A DNA stretch of 8,180 nucleotides from Gammaproteobacteria bacterium (GCA_003233075.1 QIKQ01000306.1:1-8180), one strand, 5' to 3'. Positions 1-6,163 are shown, numbered from the stretch's first letter. Notes: generated by a model from the letters alone, not told the origin. Program-made: numbers and translations.

Positions 1-203
1 GCAGCTTTGTGCAAGACATGGCGAATGATCGCATTGACCATGCGATGGTTGCTGCCATTAATCAAGTTGGCCACATTATGGGAATTAAGACGATTGCAGA
101 GTGTGTCGAGAATGAAGAAATTGTTGACCAACTCAAAGAACTAAAAGTAGATTATGTCCAAGGTTATGCGATAGCGATGCCTAAGCCACTTAGTCAAATT
201 TGA
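1..203 (+). CDS. EAL-domain cyclic-di-GMP phosphodiesterase, C-terminal end (5' truncated)
   Basis: Only the last 66 codons are present; the reading frame enters from the left edge with codons starting at base 3, and TGA closes it at 201-203. The translation has the end of an EAL domain: SFVQDMAND, then a helix with INQVGHIMG, then IKTIAECVE and DYVQGYAIAMPKPL. The first Glu of AECVE and the Gln of VQGY are 20 residues apart. That is the spacing of the metal- and substrate-binding Glu and Gln at the end of catalytic EAL domains such as RocR, so this part looks intact. EAL domains hydrolyse c-di-GMP to pGpG. Proteins with this ending often also carry PAS and GGDEF domains, but those would lie outside the window, so overall architecture and activity cannot be judged. 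The internal GTG at 9 is only a valine codon, not a start. Confidence 0.9.
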   Translation, partial: SFVQDMANDRIDHAMVAAINQVGHIMGIKTIAECVENEEIVDQLKELKVDYVQGYAIAMPKPLSQI

Positions 204-440
204 CATCGGGAAAGAGGTGTTTTGTTGCATTGAGTTTTTTTATAGTACTTTAAGAGCGTAGGCTACGAAACTGCCACAAGCTGCCGTCGTCAAAACTTTG
301 GTAATGAAAAATATTTGCTCTCATTAGTTACCGTTACAGTAGCACAATTATTATATGTCGCTAGCCAAATTTAATTGCCAAATGCAAATAGTCATGTAAA
401 ACTAGACTAACTACCTTAATTCATTATCCTGAGTATAAGA
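204..440. other. Intergenic region before the RpoC-like gene
   Basis: No open frame of note and no strong hairpin with a T-run is seen after the EAL gene. The region is AT-rich. A TATTAT at 349-354 is a possible -10 hexamer, but I find no good -35 at standard spacing, so the promoter of the downstream gene is not identified. An in-frame TAA at 417-419 bounds the downstream frame and limits how far its start can be moved upstream. Confidence 0.5.
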
Positions 441-1607
441 TTGAAAATATCGGACGAAATTGTGAGCAAGGATCTGGATTCAAAAATCGAAGATATTATG
501 CATATCCTCCAAACACAGGGTCAACGAAAAAATAACGGAAGTTATTTATGTTTGGCATCACCTGATATGATCAGGTCGTGGTCATGTGGTGAAGTTCAAG
601 TTTCAGGACCCTTCAATGACAGCACATCTATTACGGAAAAAGATGGGTTATTTAGTGCTAATTTATTTGGTCCAATTAAAGATTATGAGTGTTCTTGTGG
701 AAAATATCAGAGTTCTATACATAAAGATATTGTATGCGATAAGTGTGGTGTTGAAATAACCTCACGCGCAGTTCGAAATGAACGTATGGGTCATATTGAA
801 TTAGCAACTCCACTCTTAAATACTTGGTATCTACGATCATTTCCAACTGTTGTTAGCACACTACTTAAAATATCTATCAGAGACATTGAGAGGTTAGTTT
901 ATCGAGAACTATGTCTTGTCGCCATTCCTGGTGAGCGCAAATACAAATTAAGAGAGCGATTGTCTGAAGATATTGATTATTACTACAGTAGAGCTATTAA
1001 AAAACAAGATAATATGGTAGAAATTAGAAGTGGTGCCGAGGCGATACAGGAACTTTTAGTTCGTATTAACTCTGGAAAAGATTTTGAGATAATAGGTGGT
1101 GAGAAATTAAGTCTAGAAAATAAACAGCAATGTGACTATAAAAGGTTAAAACTAATCGAGTCATTTTTAAAGATGGAATGCAAGCCAGAATGGATGATAT
1201 TGACAGCTCTACCTATATTGCCGCCTAATTTACGACCAATTAATCCTTTGAAGGAAAATGAGTTTTCAGTTTCTGATGTAAATTATTTATATAGTCGAGT
1301 TATTAACAGAAATAATCGTTTTAAGTATTTGTTAGCGATGGATAAATTCAGTATAGTCGTCAATTGTGAAAAGCGTCTTCTACAAGAAGCTGTTAATGCG
1401 TTAATGGATAATTGTGGTAGTCCAGGTAGACCATTGTTTCATCCAGAAAAAGATCAACAACCTTTAGAATCGATTGCAGATTTAATTACAGATAAATTGG
1501 ATCAATTGGAAAATAACTCGATGGGTAATTCAATGGCTTATTTGGCTACGTCTGTGTCTAGAGAGTTACAGTCTCTCGCAATTGATATTACCTTCAATAA
1601 TCACTAA
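441..1607 (+). CDS. Stand-alone RpoC (beta') N-terminal clamp-domain paralogue
   Basis: The 388-residue product matches the first ~350 residues of RNA polymerase beta' (E. coli RpoC is ~1400) and then stops. Seen in order: an RpoC-like start (~17-26), LASPDMIRSWS (38-48), DGLFSANLFGPIKDYE (68-83), a zinc ribbon with C84, C86, C99 and C102 in the CxC-x12-CxxC spacing of E. coli C70/C72/C85/C88, NERMGHIELATP (113-124), KPEWMILTALPILPPNLRP (248-266), and the clamp-helix coiled coil (~276-324). R290, E310 and A317 align with E. coli R275, E295 and A302, positions linked to sigma70 binding. The lid (LDGGRF in E. coli) reads LKENEF, the switch-2 basic residues are mostly gone (351-374), and the catalytic NADFDGD region is absent. 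It is too short for a cyanobacterial RpoC1-type split subunit, so it cannot replace beta'. The TTG start at 441 is uncertain; GTG 462 and ATG 498 are alternatives, and homology begins near residue 17. A sigma-binding or transcription-modulating role is inference. Confidence 0.88.
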   Translation: MKISDEIVSKDLDSKIEDIMHILQTQGQRKNNGSYLCLASPDMIRSWSCGEVQVSGPFNDSTSITEKDGLFSANLFGPIKDYECSCGKYQSSIHKDIVCDKCGVEITSRAVRNERMGHIELATPLLNTWYLRSFPTVVSTLLKISIRDIERLVYRELCLVAIPGERKYKLRERLSEDIDYYYSRAIKKQDNMVEIRSGAEAIQELLVRINSGKDFEIIGGEKLSLENKQQCDYKRLKLIESFLKMECKPEWMILTALPILPPNLRPINPLKENEFSVSDVNYLYSRVINRNNRFKYLLAMDKFSIVVNCEKRLLQEAVNALMDNCGSPGRPLFHPEKDQQPLESIADLITDKLDQLENNSMGNSMAYLATSVSRELQSLAIDITFNNH

Positions 1608-1927
1608 AGTTAGAGGCCAGAGAAGCTGGTTCATGTTTTGAATTATCTTTTTACAATTGAGTAAGGTGCCGTATCTAGCAAAGCTAGAAGTTTTCACATT
1701 TCTATAGCAGTTATTAGAACGGCAACTTTAAATATAATAATTGCTCGTCATATATCATACCACTTGAAACCTGATCGTCGGCTTTAACACGTAAGTGATT
1801 TCGAAGTGTCGTCATTGGTCTTCCGCTTTGGGTTGGCAACGACGAAGAGACTGTAATTTAAGCACTTCTATGTTAATCTTCAAGAGTCTGCCAATTACGG
1901 AACATCCCAATGGCAACTATTAGTTTG
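1608..1927. other. Gene-free region after the RpoC-like gene, with a modest stem
   Basis: No credible ORF. A paired structure lies 56 bases past the stop codon: 1663-1672 pairs with 1719-1728 (AAG, one mismatch, then TGCCGT with ACGGCA). It encloses a 5-bp hairpin CTAGC-aaa-GCTAG at 1675-1687. It might end or stabilise the upstream transcript, but no T-run follows, so it is not a standard intrinsic terminator. A perfect TATAAT occurs at 1733-1738 on the + strand without a recognisable -35. The rest (1740-1927) shows nothing I can name. Confidence 0.4.
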
Positions 1928-2190
1928 TTTTTTGTTTTCTACGCAAACAAAAAATAGAGAGAGTCTTAATTTTATTTAGGTTAAGCTGAAGTCGAGTGCA
2001 GTCTGTATAACTAAAAACCTTCTTCTTCGTATTTGTCGTGCTCAGGAGGTTTTTTAGAAAGACCATCCTTGGTCTTCTAAAAAACGCTTGCCGTCCGGGC
2101 AAGCTGATTCCTTGCGCCTCTCCAAATACTCAGCGGTTTTTAATGTTCTCCAGACTACACTCGACTCCAGCCCAGCTGCCTAAAATTAAG
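1928..2190 (-). repeat. Structured palindromic element, copy 1 (possible ncRNA)
   Basis: Read on the minus strand this 263-nt stretch forms nested stems. From outside in: 2181-2190 with 1965-1974 (10 bp); 2151-2171 with 1985-2005 (21 bp, two G-U); GGTTTTT/AAAAACC (2135-2141 with 2013-2019); 2123-2129 with 2029-2035 (7 bp). The last encloses two side hairpins: GCTTGCC/GGCAAGC with loop CGGAC (2086-2104), and a long T6...A6 hairpin (2050-2084, one bulge). Past the outer stem at its 3' end sits a TTTTTTGTTT/AAACAAAAAA hairpin (1928-1954). The same stems and the same unpaired motifs (CATTAAAAACCGCTGAG, CTCCTGAGC) occur in copy 2 in the opposite orientation. The two arm differences in the 21-bp stem are G-U on the minus strand but A-C on the plus strand, favouring a minus-strand RNA. 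It could instead be a DNA palindromic repeat. A minus-strand frame at 1920-2102 is taken as part of the repeat, not a gene. Confidence 0.82.
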
Positions 2191-2216
2191 TGAGGGGGGG
2201 AAGAGAGAGAAATTAA

Positions 2217-2275
2217 GGAACTTCGGCCTAAAGGCCGTCTTATTTAGAAAAAAGACCGATGTAATCGGTAGTTCC
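2217..2275. other. Three-way-junction fold between the two element copies
   Basis: GGAACT at 2217-2222 pairs with AGTTCC at 2270-2275. Inside are two hairpins: CGGCC-taaa-GGCCG (2224-2237) and ACCGAT-gta-ATCGGT (2255-2269), separated by an A-rich linker. All three stems are perfect. Seven G in a row (2194-2200) lie just to the left, followed by an AG-rich run. The arms are palindromic, so the fold could form in DNA or in RNA of either strand. It may be the 5' domain of one element copy, a separate small RNA, or a recombination relic. I do not recognise it. Confidence 0.5.
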
Positions 2276-2294
2276 ACTATTTTTTGATCCCCAT

Positions 2295-2556
2295 GGCCTC
2301 AACCTGTTGGGGTGATTTGCCACGGAGTTTGCTCTGAAGAACATTAAAAACCGCTGAGCATTTCGTTTAGCGTAAGGAGACTGCTTGCCTGGACGGCAAG
2401 CATTTTTTCCCAGGCCATGGATGGCCTTCGGAAAAAATCTCCTGAGCAAATCGAAATGTGAAGAAAAAGGTTTTGTGTGAAGCAGAGCAAACTCCGTGGT
2501 CAAGCGCCCTACGTGATTGAGGCCTATTCTTCATTTTGTTTGCGCAGCAAACAAAA
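2295..2556 (+). repeat. Structured palindromic element, copy 2 (possible ncRNA)
   Basis: This 262-nt stretch is the plus-strand counterpart of copy 1, facing it head to head. Stems from outside in: GGCCTCAA/TTGAGGCC (2295-2302 with 2517-2524); a perfect 17-bp stem (2320-2336 with 2483-2499); AAAACC/GGTTTT (2347-2352 with 2469-2474); CATTTCG/CGAAATG (2359-2365 with 2452-2458); AGGAGA/TCTCCT (2375-2380 with 2438-2443). Inside the last are two hairpins: TGCTTGCC/GGCAAGCA with loop TGGAC (2382-2402), and a long T6...A6 hairpin (2403-2437). A TTTTGTTTGC/GCAAACAAAA hairpin (2534-2556) follows the outer stem. Most outer stems differ in sequence from copy 1 yet still pair (GTATTTG/CAAATAC there, CATTTCG/CGAAATG here). 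The loop YGGAC and the flanking single-stranded motifs are kept. A minus-strand frame at 2240-2503 crosses this element and is regarded as spurious. No transposase is nearby. Confidence 0.82.
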
Positions 2557-2758
2557 ATACAAACCGAAGGTCAAGTTTGGGTTGATAATGATGGATTGAC
2601 GAAATGTTGACACGAATTATTAGGACTCCCAATAGTTTAACTAACATTTTATTAAACCATCATCAATGCTCCGTAATGCTTTTACGAGACTTTCCCATAA
2701 GGTAGGTTTCCGTTTAAGCATGCAAGTTCAAAAACGATCTCAATATTGAATTACTAAT

Positions 2759-4351
2759 TTAAGGGTATAACACCACAACATGCAATACCAAAACTACAAT
2801 AATAAGTAGCAACTCGTAAAGCGGCCTGCTAACAACTTGTAAGTTACTAATGCCTAGTGGGTAACGTAAGATTCGGCAGGTCATTTGCAAGGCAATATTA
2901 AGAAGTATGAAGGATACAACTACGTCTAAAACGTAAAAGCTGTGTACTTGTAGTTTGCTAAAAAATGCAATGTGGTCAGCAAACCATTCGTGTTTGCTTA
3001 GCATAAATTGTAAAAACATGGCGCTGAAGTTTACATAAAAGAATAATGAGACGCCAAAGGTGATCATCATTGAAGTATATGCAAAAATTGCCAATGCATT
3101 CATGAGTTCGCCGCTATTGACGAGAATAAGTGAAAATGCTGTTACCATAAACGCGACTGCAATAATATAAAATCGATTGCGTAGGTCAATCTTTTCAGAG
3201 GCATGTTCGAAATATTCTTGTACTGGTTCGCGCCAGTTATGTTTTTTTGCTACTGGTTGAGAATGAGGCACTGATTTTGGATTTACTTTTTTAGGCTCAG
3301 TATTTGATTTGGCCGGTTGATTTTTTCGCAGTTGGTTATTGATGAGCATAATGAGCACGAGTACGAAAAATAAAGAACCAATAGTTGATAGTACTTGGCT
3401 AGTTGTGCCTAATGCATCCCAATTCAATATTTCATCAAACACGCCAAGAAAAAAGGTAATGACTAGTGATATTGAAAGTGCAGCAAGGTAATCTTTTAAA
3501 AATAAGCGCCGTTGCATAACCGCATTTCGCCACCATTCGACTGTGCGCGGGTCGAGCATAAAAGGCAGTAGTTTTGGTGATATTTTATCTACTTCATAAA
3601 GCTGGGCCTTAATTTCATCCATATTACTTTTTCGTAATGCGAGTCGCCAAAACTTGACTGGGTTGTAGTCGCCTAATAAGGCGCGTGCCATTCGACCGCG
3701 ACGAACTAAGCGTTTTGCGCCCAAATCTTCTAATTTATCAATTCGGTCGTAGGCGTCTTCACGTTCAATTAAATATTGTACTGCGGCTAAATAACAGTCG
3801 TGAGGTTGCTTTAATCTTTCAGCCCAATTGAATAATTTATGCGTGTGAATTGCAAGTTGAGCTGGAAAGGGAACGATCAGTGTGAGCGATCGTTGCAATA
3901 AACGCTCGAAGGCCGAACGCAATATCAAGTCATTTAGTTCGGGTAGCTTAAGTAGCTCGTTCAAATAGAAACTAGCTGATTGTTGATTCTCAAAACTTAA
4001 TCTTTGCACCAGTTTTTCGATGTGGCGGGCGGCTTCTATTTCAAATTTTTTAACTGAGTCGAGATCCAAGTTTTCCGTGTCATTTGCACCGGCACTTTCC
4101 ATTGCATTATATGTTGGAGTGATTGGCGTGGGGTCGTTTTCCGAATCACAGTACAAATCAAGTAAACTGAAATCATCGTCGACTTCTTCTTTCAAAATAT
4201 CATCGAGGGAATCTTCATAGGCTTCACGCAACATGTGAAACGAATCTGGTTGGTCGCCAGGATGCGCGTCGAGCAATTGAGATAAATAGGCACTACGAAT
4301 GACCTGTGGGTCACGTGTTGGGTTGATTGCTAGTAGTGTCCAATGATTCAC
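2759..4351 (-). CDS. J-domain-like membrane protein
   Basis: 530 residues. The first ~52 resemble a degenerate J domain: WTLLAINPTRD, then IRSAYLSQLLDAHPGDQPDSF, then LREAYEDSL. The loop that carries HPD in DnaK-stimulating J proteins reads HPG-D (30-33), so classical DnaK activation is doubtful. An acidic linker (~56-100) and a helical, soluble middle (~100-280) follow. Hydrophobic segments at about 286-304, 319-337, 393-411, 418-441, 471-490 and 511-528 suggest six membrane passes, with a Lys-rich loop at ~340-372. Proteins with this N-terminal pattern and membrane segments behind it occur in gammaproteobacteria, but I know no assigned function. The start is GTG (complement 4349-4351), chosen because the J-like pattern begins at once (W4). 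No clear Shine-Dalgarno is seen. It diverges from the gene at 4541. No terminator is evident after the stop. Confidence 0.82.
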   Translation of the reverse strand: MNHWTLLAINPTRDPQVIRSAYLSQLLDAHPGDQPDSFHMLREAYEDSLDDILKEEVDDDFSLLDLYCDSENDPTPITPTYNAMESAGANDTENLDLDSVKKFEIEAARHIEKLVQRLSFENQQSASFYLNELLKLPELNDLILRSAFERLLQRSLTLIVPFPAQLAIHTHKLFNWAERLKQPHDCYLAAVQYLIEREDAYDRIDKLEDLGAKRLVRRGRMARALLGDYNPVKFWRLALRKSNMDEIKAQLYEVDKISPKLLPFMLDPRTVEWWRNAVMQRRLFLKDYLAALSISLVITFFLGVFDEILNWDALGTTSQVLSTIGSLFFVLVLIMLINNQLRKNQPAKSNTEPKKVNPKSVPHSQPVAKKHNWREPVQEYFEHASEKIDLRNRFYIIAVAFMVTAFSLILVNSGELMNALAIFAYTSMMITFGVSLFFYVNFSAMFLQFMLSKHEWFADHIAFFSKLQVHSFYVLDVVVSFILLNIALQMTCRILRYPLGISNLQVVSRPLYELLLIIVVLVLHVVVLYP

Positions 4352-4540
4352 TTTTAAATTAATGTCCCAGTTTGTATTTTTAGATTATTTAATTAGTATA
4401 AAGGAAACTCTTTTGTAGAAATAGTGACTAATAGGGAAATAATGCCTTGAATTTGGCAAAATCGCCGTTCTGATAAAGAACTTATTCGGGCTTTGTTTGC
4501 GCATTAACTGCCCATACTTGCTAATATCTATAGGAATAAA

Positions 4541-4996
4541 ATGACTATGAATACTGAATCTACTGATAAAACACATAGCTTTGCCGCACAATTAAAAAGA
4601 CATTCAGTGGCCTTGATATCACTTTCGGTCGCTATTATTGGTTTGTCCTATAGTACTTGGCGTAATGAATTAACAGAGGAAAATCGAAATATACGTTATG
4701 CCGCATTTGAATTACTGCTTAAATTAGGTGATTTACAAGAACTGGTTTTTTATCGGCACTATGATAAAGATAAAAAGAAGGGTAATGCGAGAACCGGTTG
4801 GCATTATGTCTTAATGATTCAAGATTTTAGTTCATTAGTGCCGAAGCCAATGAAGCAAAAATCGATGTTATTAAAAAAAGTCTGGACGGATAATTGGCAA
4901 TCACTAGGTAAAAGTGATAAGAGTGAAAAAATAATTAGCCAGGCAATTGATCAGGCTCGAGTGACAGTCATTAAAATTCTAACTCAACTTGAATAA
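4541..4996 (+). CDS. Small single-pass membrane protein, function unknown
   Basis: 151 residues. A polar N-terminus with basic residues just ahead (LKRH, 18-21) leads into one membrane segment (22-39, ALISLSVAIIGLSYSTW). Then comes NELTEENRNIRYAAFELLLKLGDLQELV, likely amphipathic helix, a Lys-rich stretch (DKDKKKGNAR, 75-84), and a helical C-terminus. I do not recognise a named domain. With the basic residues inside, the main part would face the periplasm, but the lack of a cleavage site suggests an anchored protein. AGGA at 4532-4535, six bases before ATG 4541, is a good ribosome binding site. It supports this start over the ATG at 4547. It diverges from the J-like gene and converges on the gene at 5020-5811 with a 23-bp gap. 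Confidence 0.8.
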   Translation: MTMNTESTDKTHSFAAQLKRHSVALISLSVAIIGLSYSTWRNELTEENRNIRYAAFELLLKLGDLQELVFYRHYDKDKKKGNARTGWHYVLMIQDFSSLVPKPMKQKSMLLKKVWTDNWQSLGKSDKSEKIISQAIDQARVTVIKILTQLE

Positions 4997-5005
4997 AGCA
5001 TAATA

Positions 5006-5025
5006 AAATAAAGTACAATTTATTT
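5006..5025. terminator. Possible weak bidirectional terminator between convergent genes
   Basis: AAATAAA (5006-5012) and TTTATTT (5019-5025) form a 7-bp, all-AT stem with loop gtacaa, in the short gap between two convergent genes and over the last codons of the minus-strand gene. Position favours a shared terminator. The absence of any G-C pair makes it weak, and chance pairing in AT-rich DNA is possible. Confidence 0.25.
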
Positions 5026-5811
5026 AGTTTGGTTTAAAAGTACAAGTTTTTGATGAACTTCAGTGACGACAGAGATCCAGAAAAAATAGACTAGAAAAGC
5101 AAAGATTAACTTGAAAGTAAAAGTGATATTGTATAAATCATAATTGATAAATTTTAAGGTAAAAAATAATATTAATAATGGCAGAGAAATTATGCCCAAC
5201 ATGGAAAAGAATTTTTTACGGGTCAAGGTCCAGATTGAACCGAGGCTTGCGTCGCTGTTATAAGAACTAGCTGGGAGAATAACGAGAAGTCGAATTGTCA
5301 AAAATCCTGCAAGCAAACCAATAAAAACATAAATTCCAATTATCACATTGAGATTAAATTCACTCGGCGATGGATTAAAGTAATTGTAGCCTATTTTAAC
5401 GAGTAGATAAAAAAAATAAGGCAAGAAAAAAGCAAGTGCAATGAGCGCGCAGACATTGATTATATAATTTAGATAGGGAAAAAGTATTTTAACAAAGCCC
5501 TGCTTTTTAGTTGACTCAAAGTGATCGCTGATCACGCGATGCAAATGAATTGAGATAATACTGATAAGAACAAGATCGATCGCGAAGGTACAAGCCACTA
5601 CGATGGGTTTTATGAAAAATTGCATGCTATTAGAAGAAGGAGTTAGTACTTCGATTGCAGGATCAATAAACTGATGTTTTAAGCCAAAATAATTATAAAC
5701 CAATAATATCAATAAGGGGATCCAAATGGCTTTTAATATCTTCCACGAGCGATAATATAATTTTTTGGATGCACCAAGGTAGATGTGAAAAATGTCCATA
5801 TTATTCTTCAT
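5020..5811 (-). CDS. Six-segment integral membrane protein, function unknown
   Basis: 263 residues with hydrophobic stretches at about 25-43, 66-89, 113-137, 154-178, 204-220 and 232-250, so probably a six-pass inner-membrane protein. The stretch RLLVILPASSYNSDASLGSIWTL (174-196), an Arg near the end of a membrane helix followed by a Pro and a small-residue loop, recalls YciC and GDPD-membrane-domain-like proteins. That resemblance is too weak to assign a family. No catalytic motif is visible. ATG 5811 is given as the start. The ATG four codons later (M5, complement 5797-5799) has a better upstream AAGAA and may be the true start. A perfect -10 lies 49 bases upstream on this strand. It is likely a single-gene transcript, convergent with the gene at 4541. 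Confidence 0.8.
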   Translation of the reverse strand: MKNNMDIFHIYLGASKKLYYRSWKILKAIWIPLLILLVYNYFGLKHQFIDPAIEVLTPSSNSMQFFIKPIVVACTFAIDLVLISIISIHLHRVISDHFESTKKQGFVKILFPYLNYIINVCALIALAFFLPYFFYLLVKIGYNYFNPSPSEFNLNVIIGIYVFIGLLAGFLTIRLLVILPASSYNSDASLGSIWTLTRKKFFSMLGIISLPLLILFFTLKFINYDLYNITFTFKLIFAFLVYFFWISVVTEVHQKLVLLNQTK

Positions 5812-6066
5812 TTTTAATATTTGCGATGGATAGATTTAATACGCTGCATGTGTACATTTATTATAGAGTTTGTATGCAATTAATCTAGTTTTAAGTTTGT
5901 GAGTGAAAATAGCAGCCTGAATGAGTTTCTAGCCTGTTTATTAGTCGTATTTTCAGCTTAAAAATTAAACACTGAATTTTACGAGGGATCGGTTTTGAAT
6001 TGATTTTTTTTGATTTAAGTTATTTTAATTTTTTGTAGTAAGCTGACGCAAAAGCGAGATACTAAG
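5812..6066. other. AT-rich divergent intergenic region
   Basis: The region lies between the divergently oriented membrane-protein gene and pdxH. It holds the -10 candidate at 5860-5865 and an imperfect long-range pairing TGAAAAT/ATTTTCA around 5925-5957. A run of eight T (6004-6011) lies within a very AT-rich stretch (about 5993-6036). No pdxH promoter with both hexamers at normal spacing could be identified, and no riboswitch-like fold is evident. Confidence 0.4.
5860..5865 (-). promoter_or_regulatory. Possible -10 box for the 5020-5811 membrane protein gene
   Basis: The minus strand reads TATAAT here, a perfect -10 hexamer, which would start transcription near 5853 and leave a leader of about 40 bases before the ATG at 5811. 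No convincing -35 is found at 16-18 bp spacing, so the call rests on the hexamer and its position only. Confidence 0.3.
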
Positions 6067-6159
6067 ATGCTAGATAAGCGTAGTCGGCAGTGTTATTATC
6101 CGCACGATGAATTGGGGCGCGAATATTTTCGATTTTCAATGACACTAAATTCAAATTAA
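6067..6159 (+). CDS. Possible 30-residue leader or small protein upstream of pdxH
   Basis: ATG at 6067 opens 30 codons (MLDKRSRQCYYPHDELGREYF...) and stops with TAA at 6157-6159, four bases before the pdxH ATG. GCGAGA lies about 7-12 bases upstream and could serve as a weak ribosome binding site. pdxH itself lacks a good Shine-Dalgarno, so coupling to this frame is conceivable. The frame is short enough to be chance, and I recognise no family. Confidence 0.2.
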   Translation: MLDKRSRQCYYPHDELGREYFRFSMTLNSN

Positions 6160-6163
6160 GTAG

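Noticed and set aside
1920..2102. Minus-strand open frame of 60 codons
   Set aside because: It lies wholly over palindromic element copy 1 and ends in its edge hairpin. It has no ribosome binding site, and its conserved part is shared with the repeat, not with a gene family.
2240..2503. Minus-strand open frame of 87 codons
   Set aside because: It runs antisense across copy 2. Its composition follows the stems, and copy 1 has no matching frame on the equivalent strand.
1928..2556. Insertion sequence, integron attC site, group II intron or HNH/IscB-associated RNA
   Set aside because: There is no transposase, reverse transcriptase, integrase or IscB-like frame nearby, no direct target repeats were found, and the core motifs of these classes are not present.
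1928..2556. CRISPR array
   Set aside because: There are only two copies, in opposite orientation and of about 262 nt each, without spacers.
2586..2668. Long-range pairing ATGATGG/CCATCAT with inner GTTTAA/TTAAAC
   Set aside because: Short AT-rich stems far apart, no T-run, and not repeated elsewhere; not enough for a terminator of the J-like gene.
4020..4220. Plus-strand frame inside the J-like gene
   Set aside because: Antisense, Ser-rich shadow of a long, well-structured gene.
4492..4503. Twelve bases (TTTGTTTGCGCA) shared with the edge hairpin of copy 2
   Set aside because: No complementary arm follows here, so it is not another element copy and is probably chance.
4519..4527. Extended -10-like TGCTAATAT before the 4541 gene
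   Set aside because: Transcription would start at or past the AGGA ribosome binding site, and no -35 is present at normal spacing.
4385..4591. Minus-strand frame overlapping the start of the 4541 gene
   Set aside because: It overlaps a gene with a good ribosome binding site and shows no recognisable protein features.
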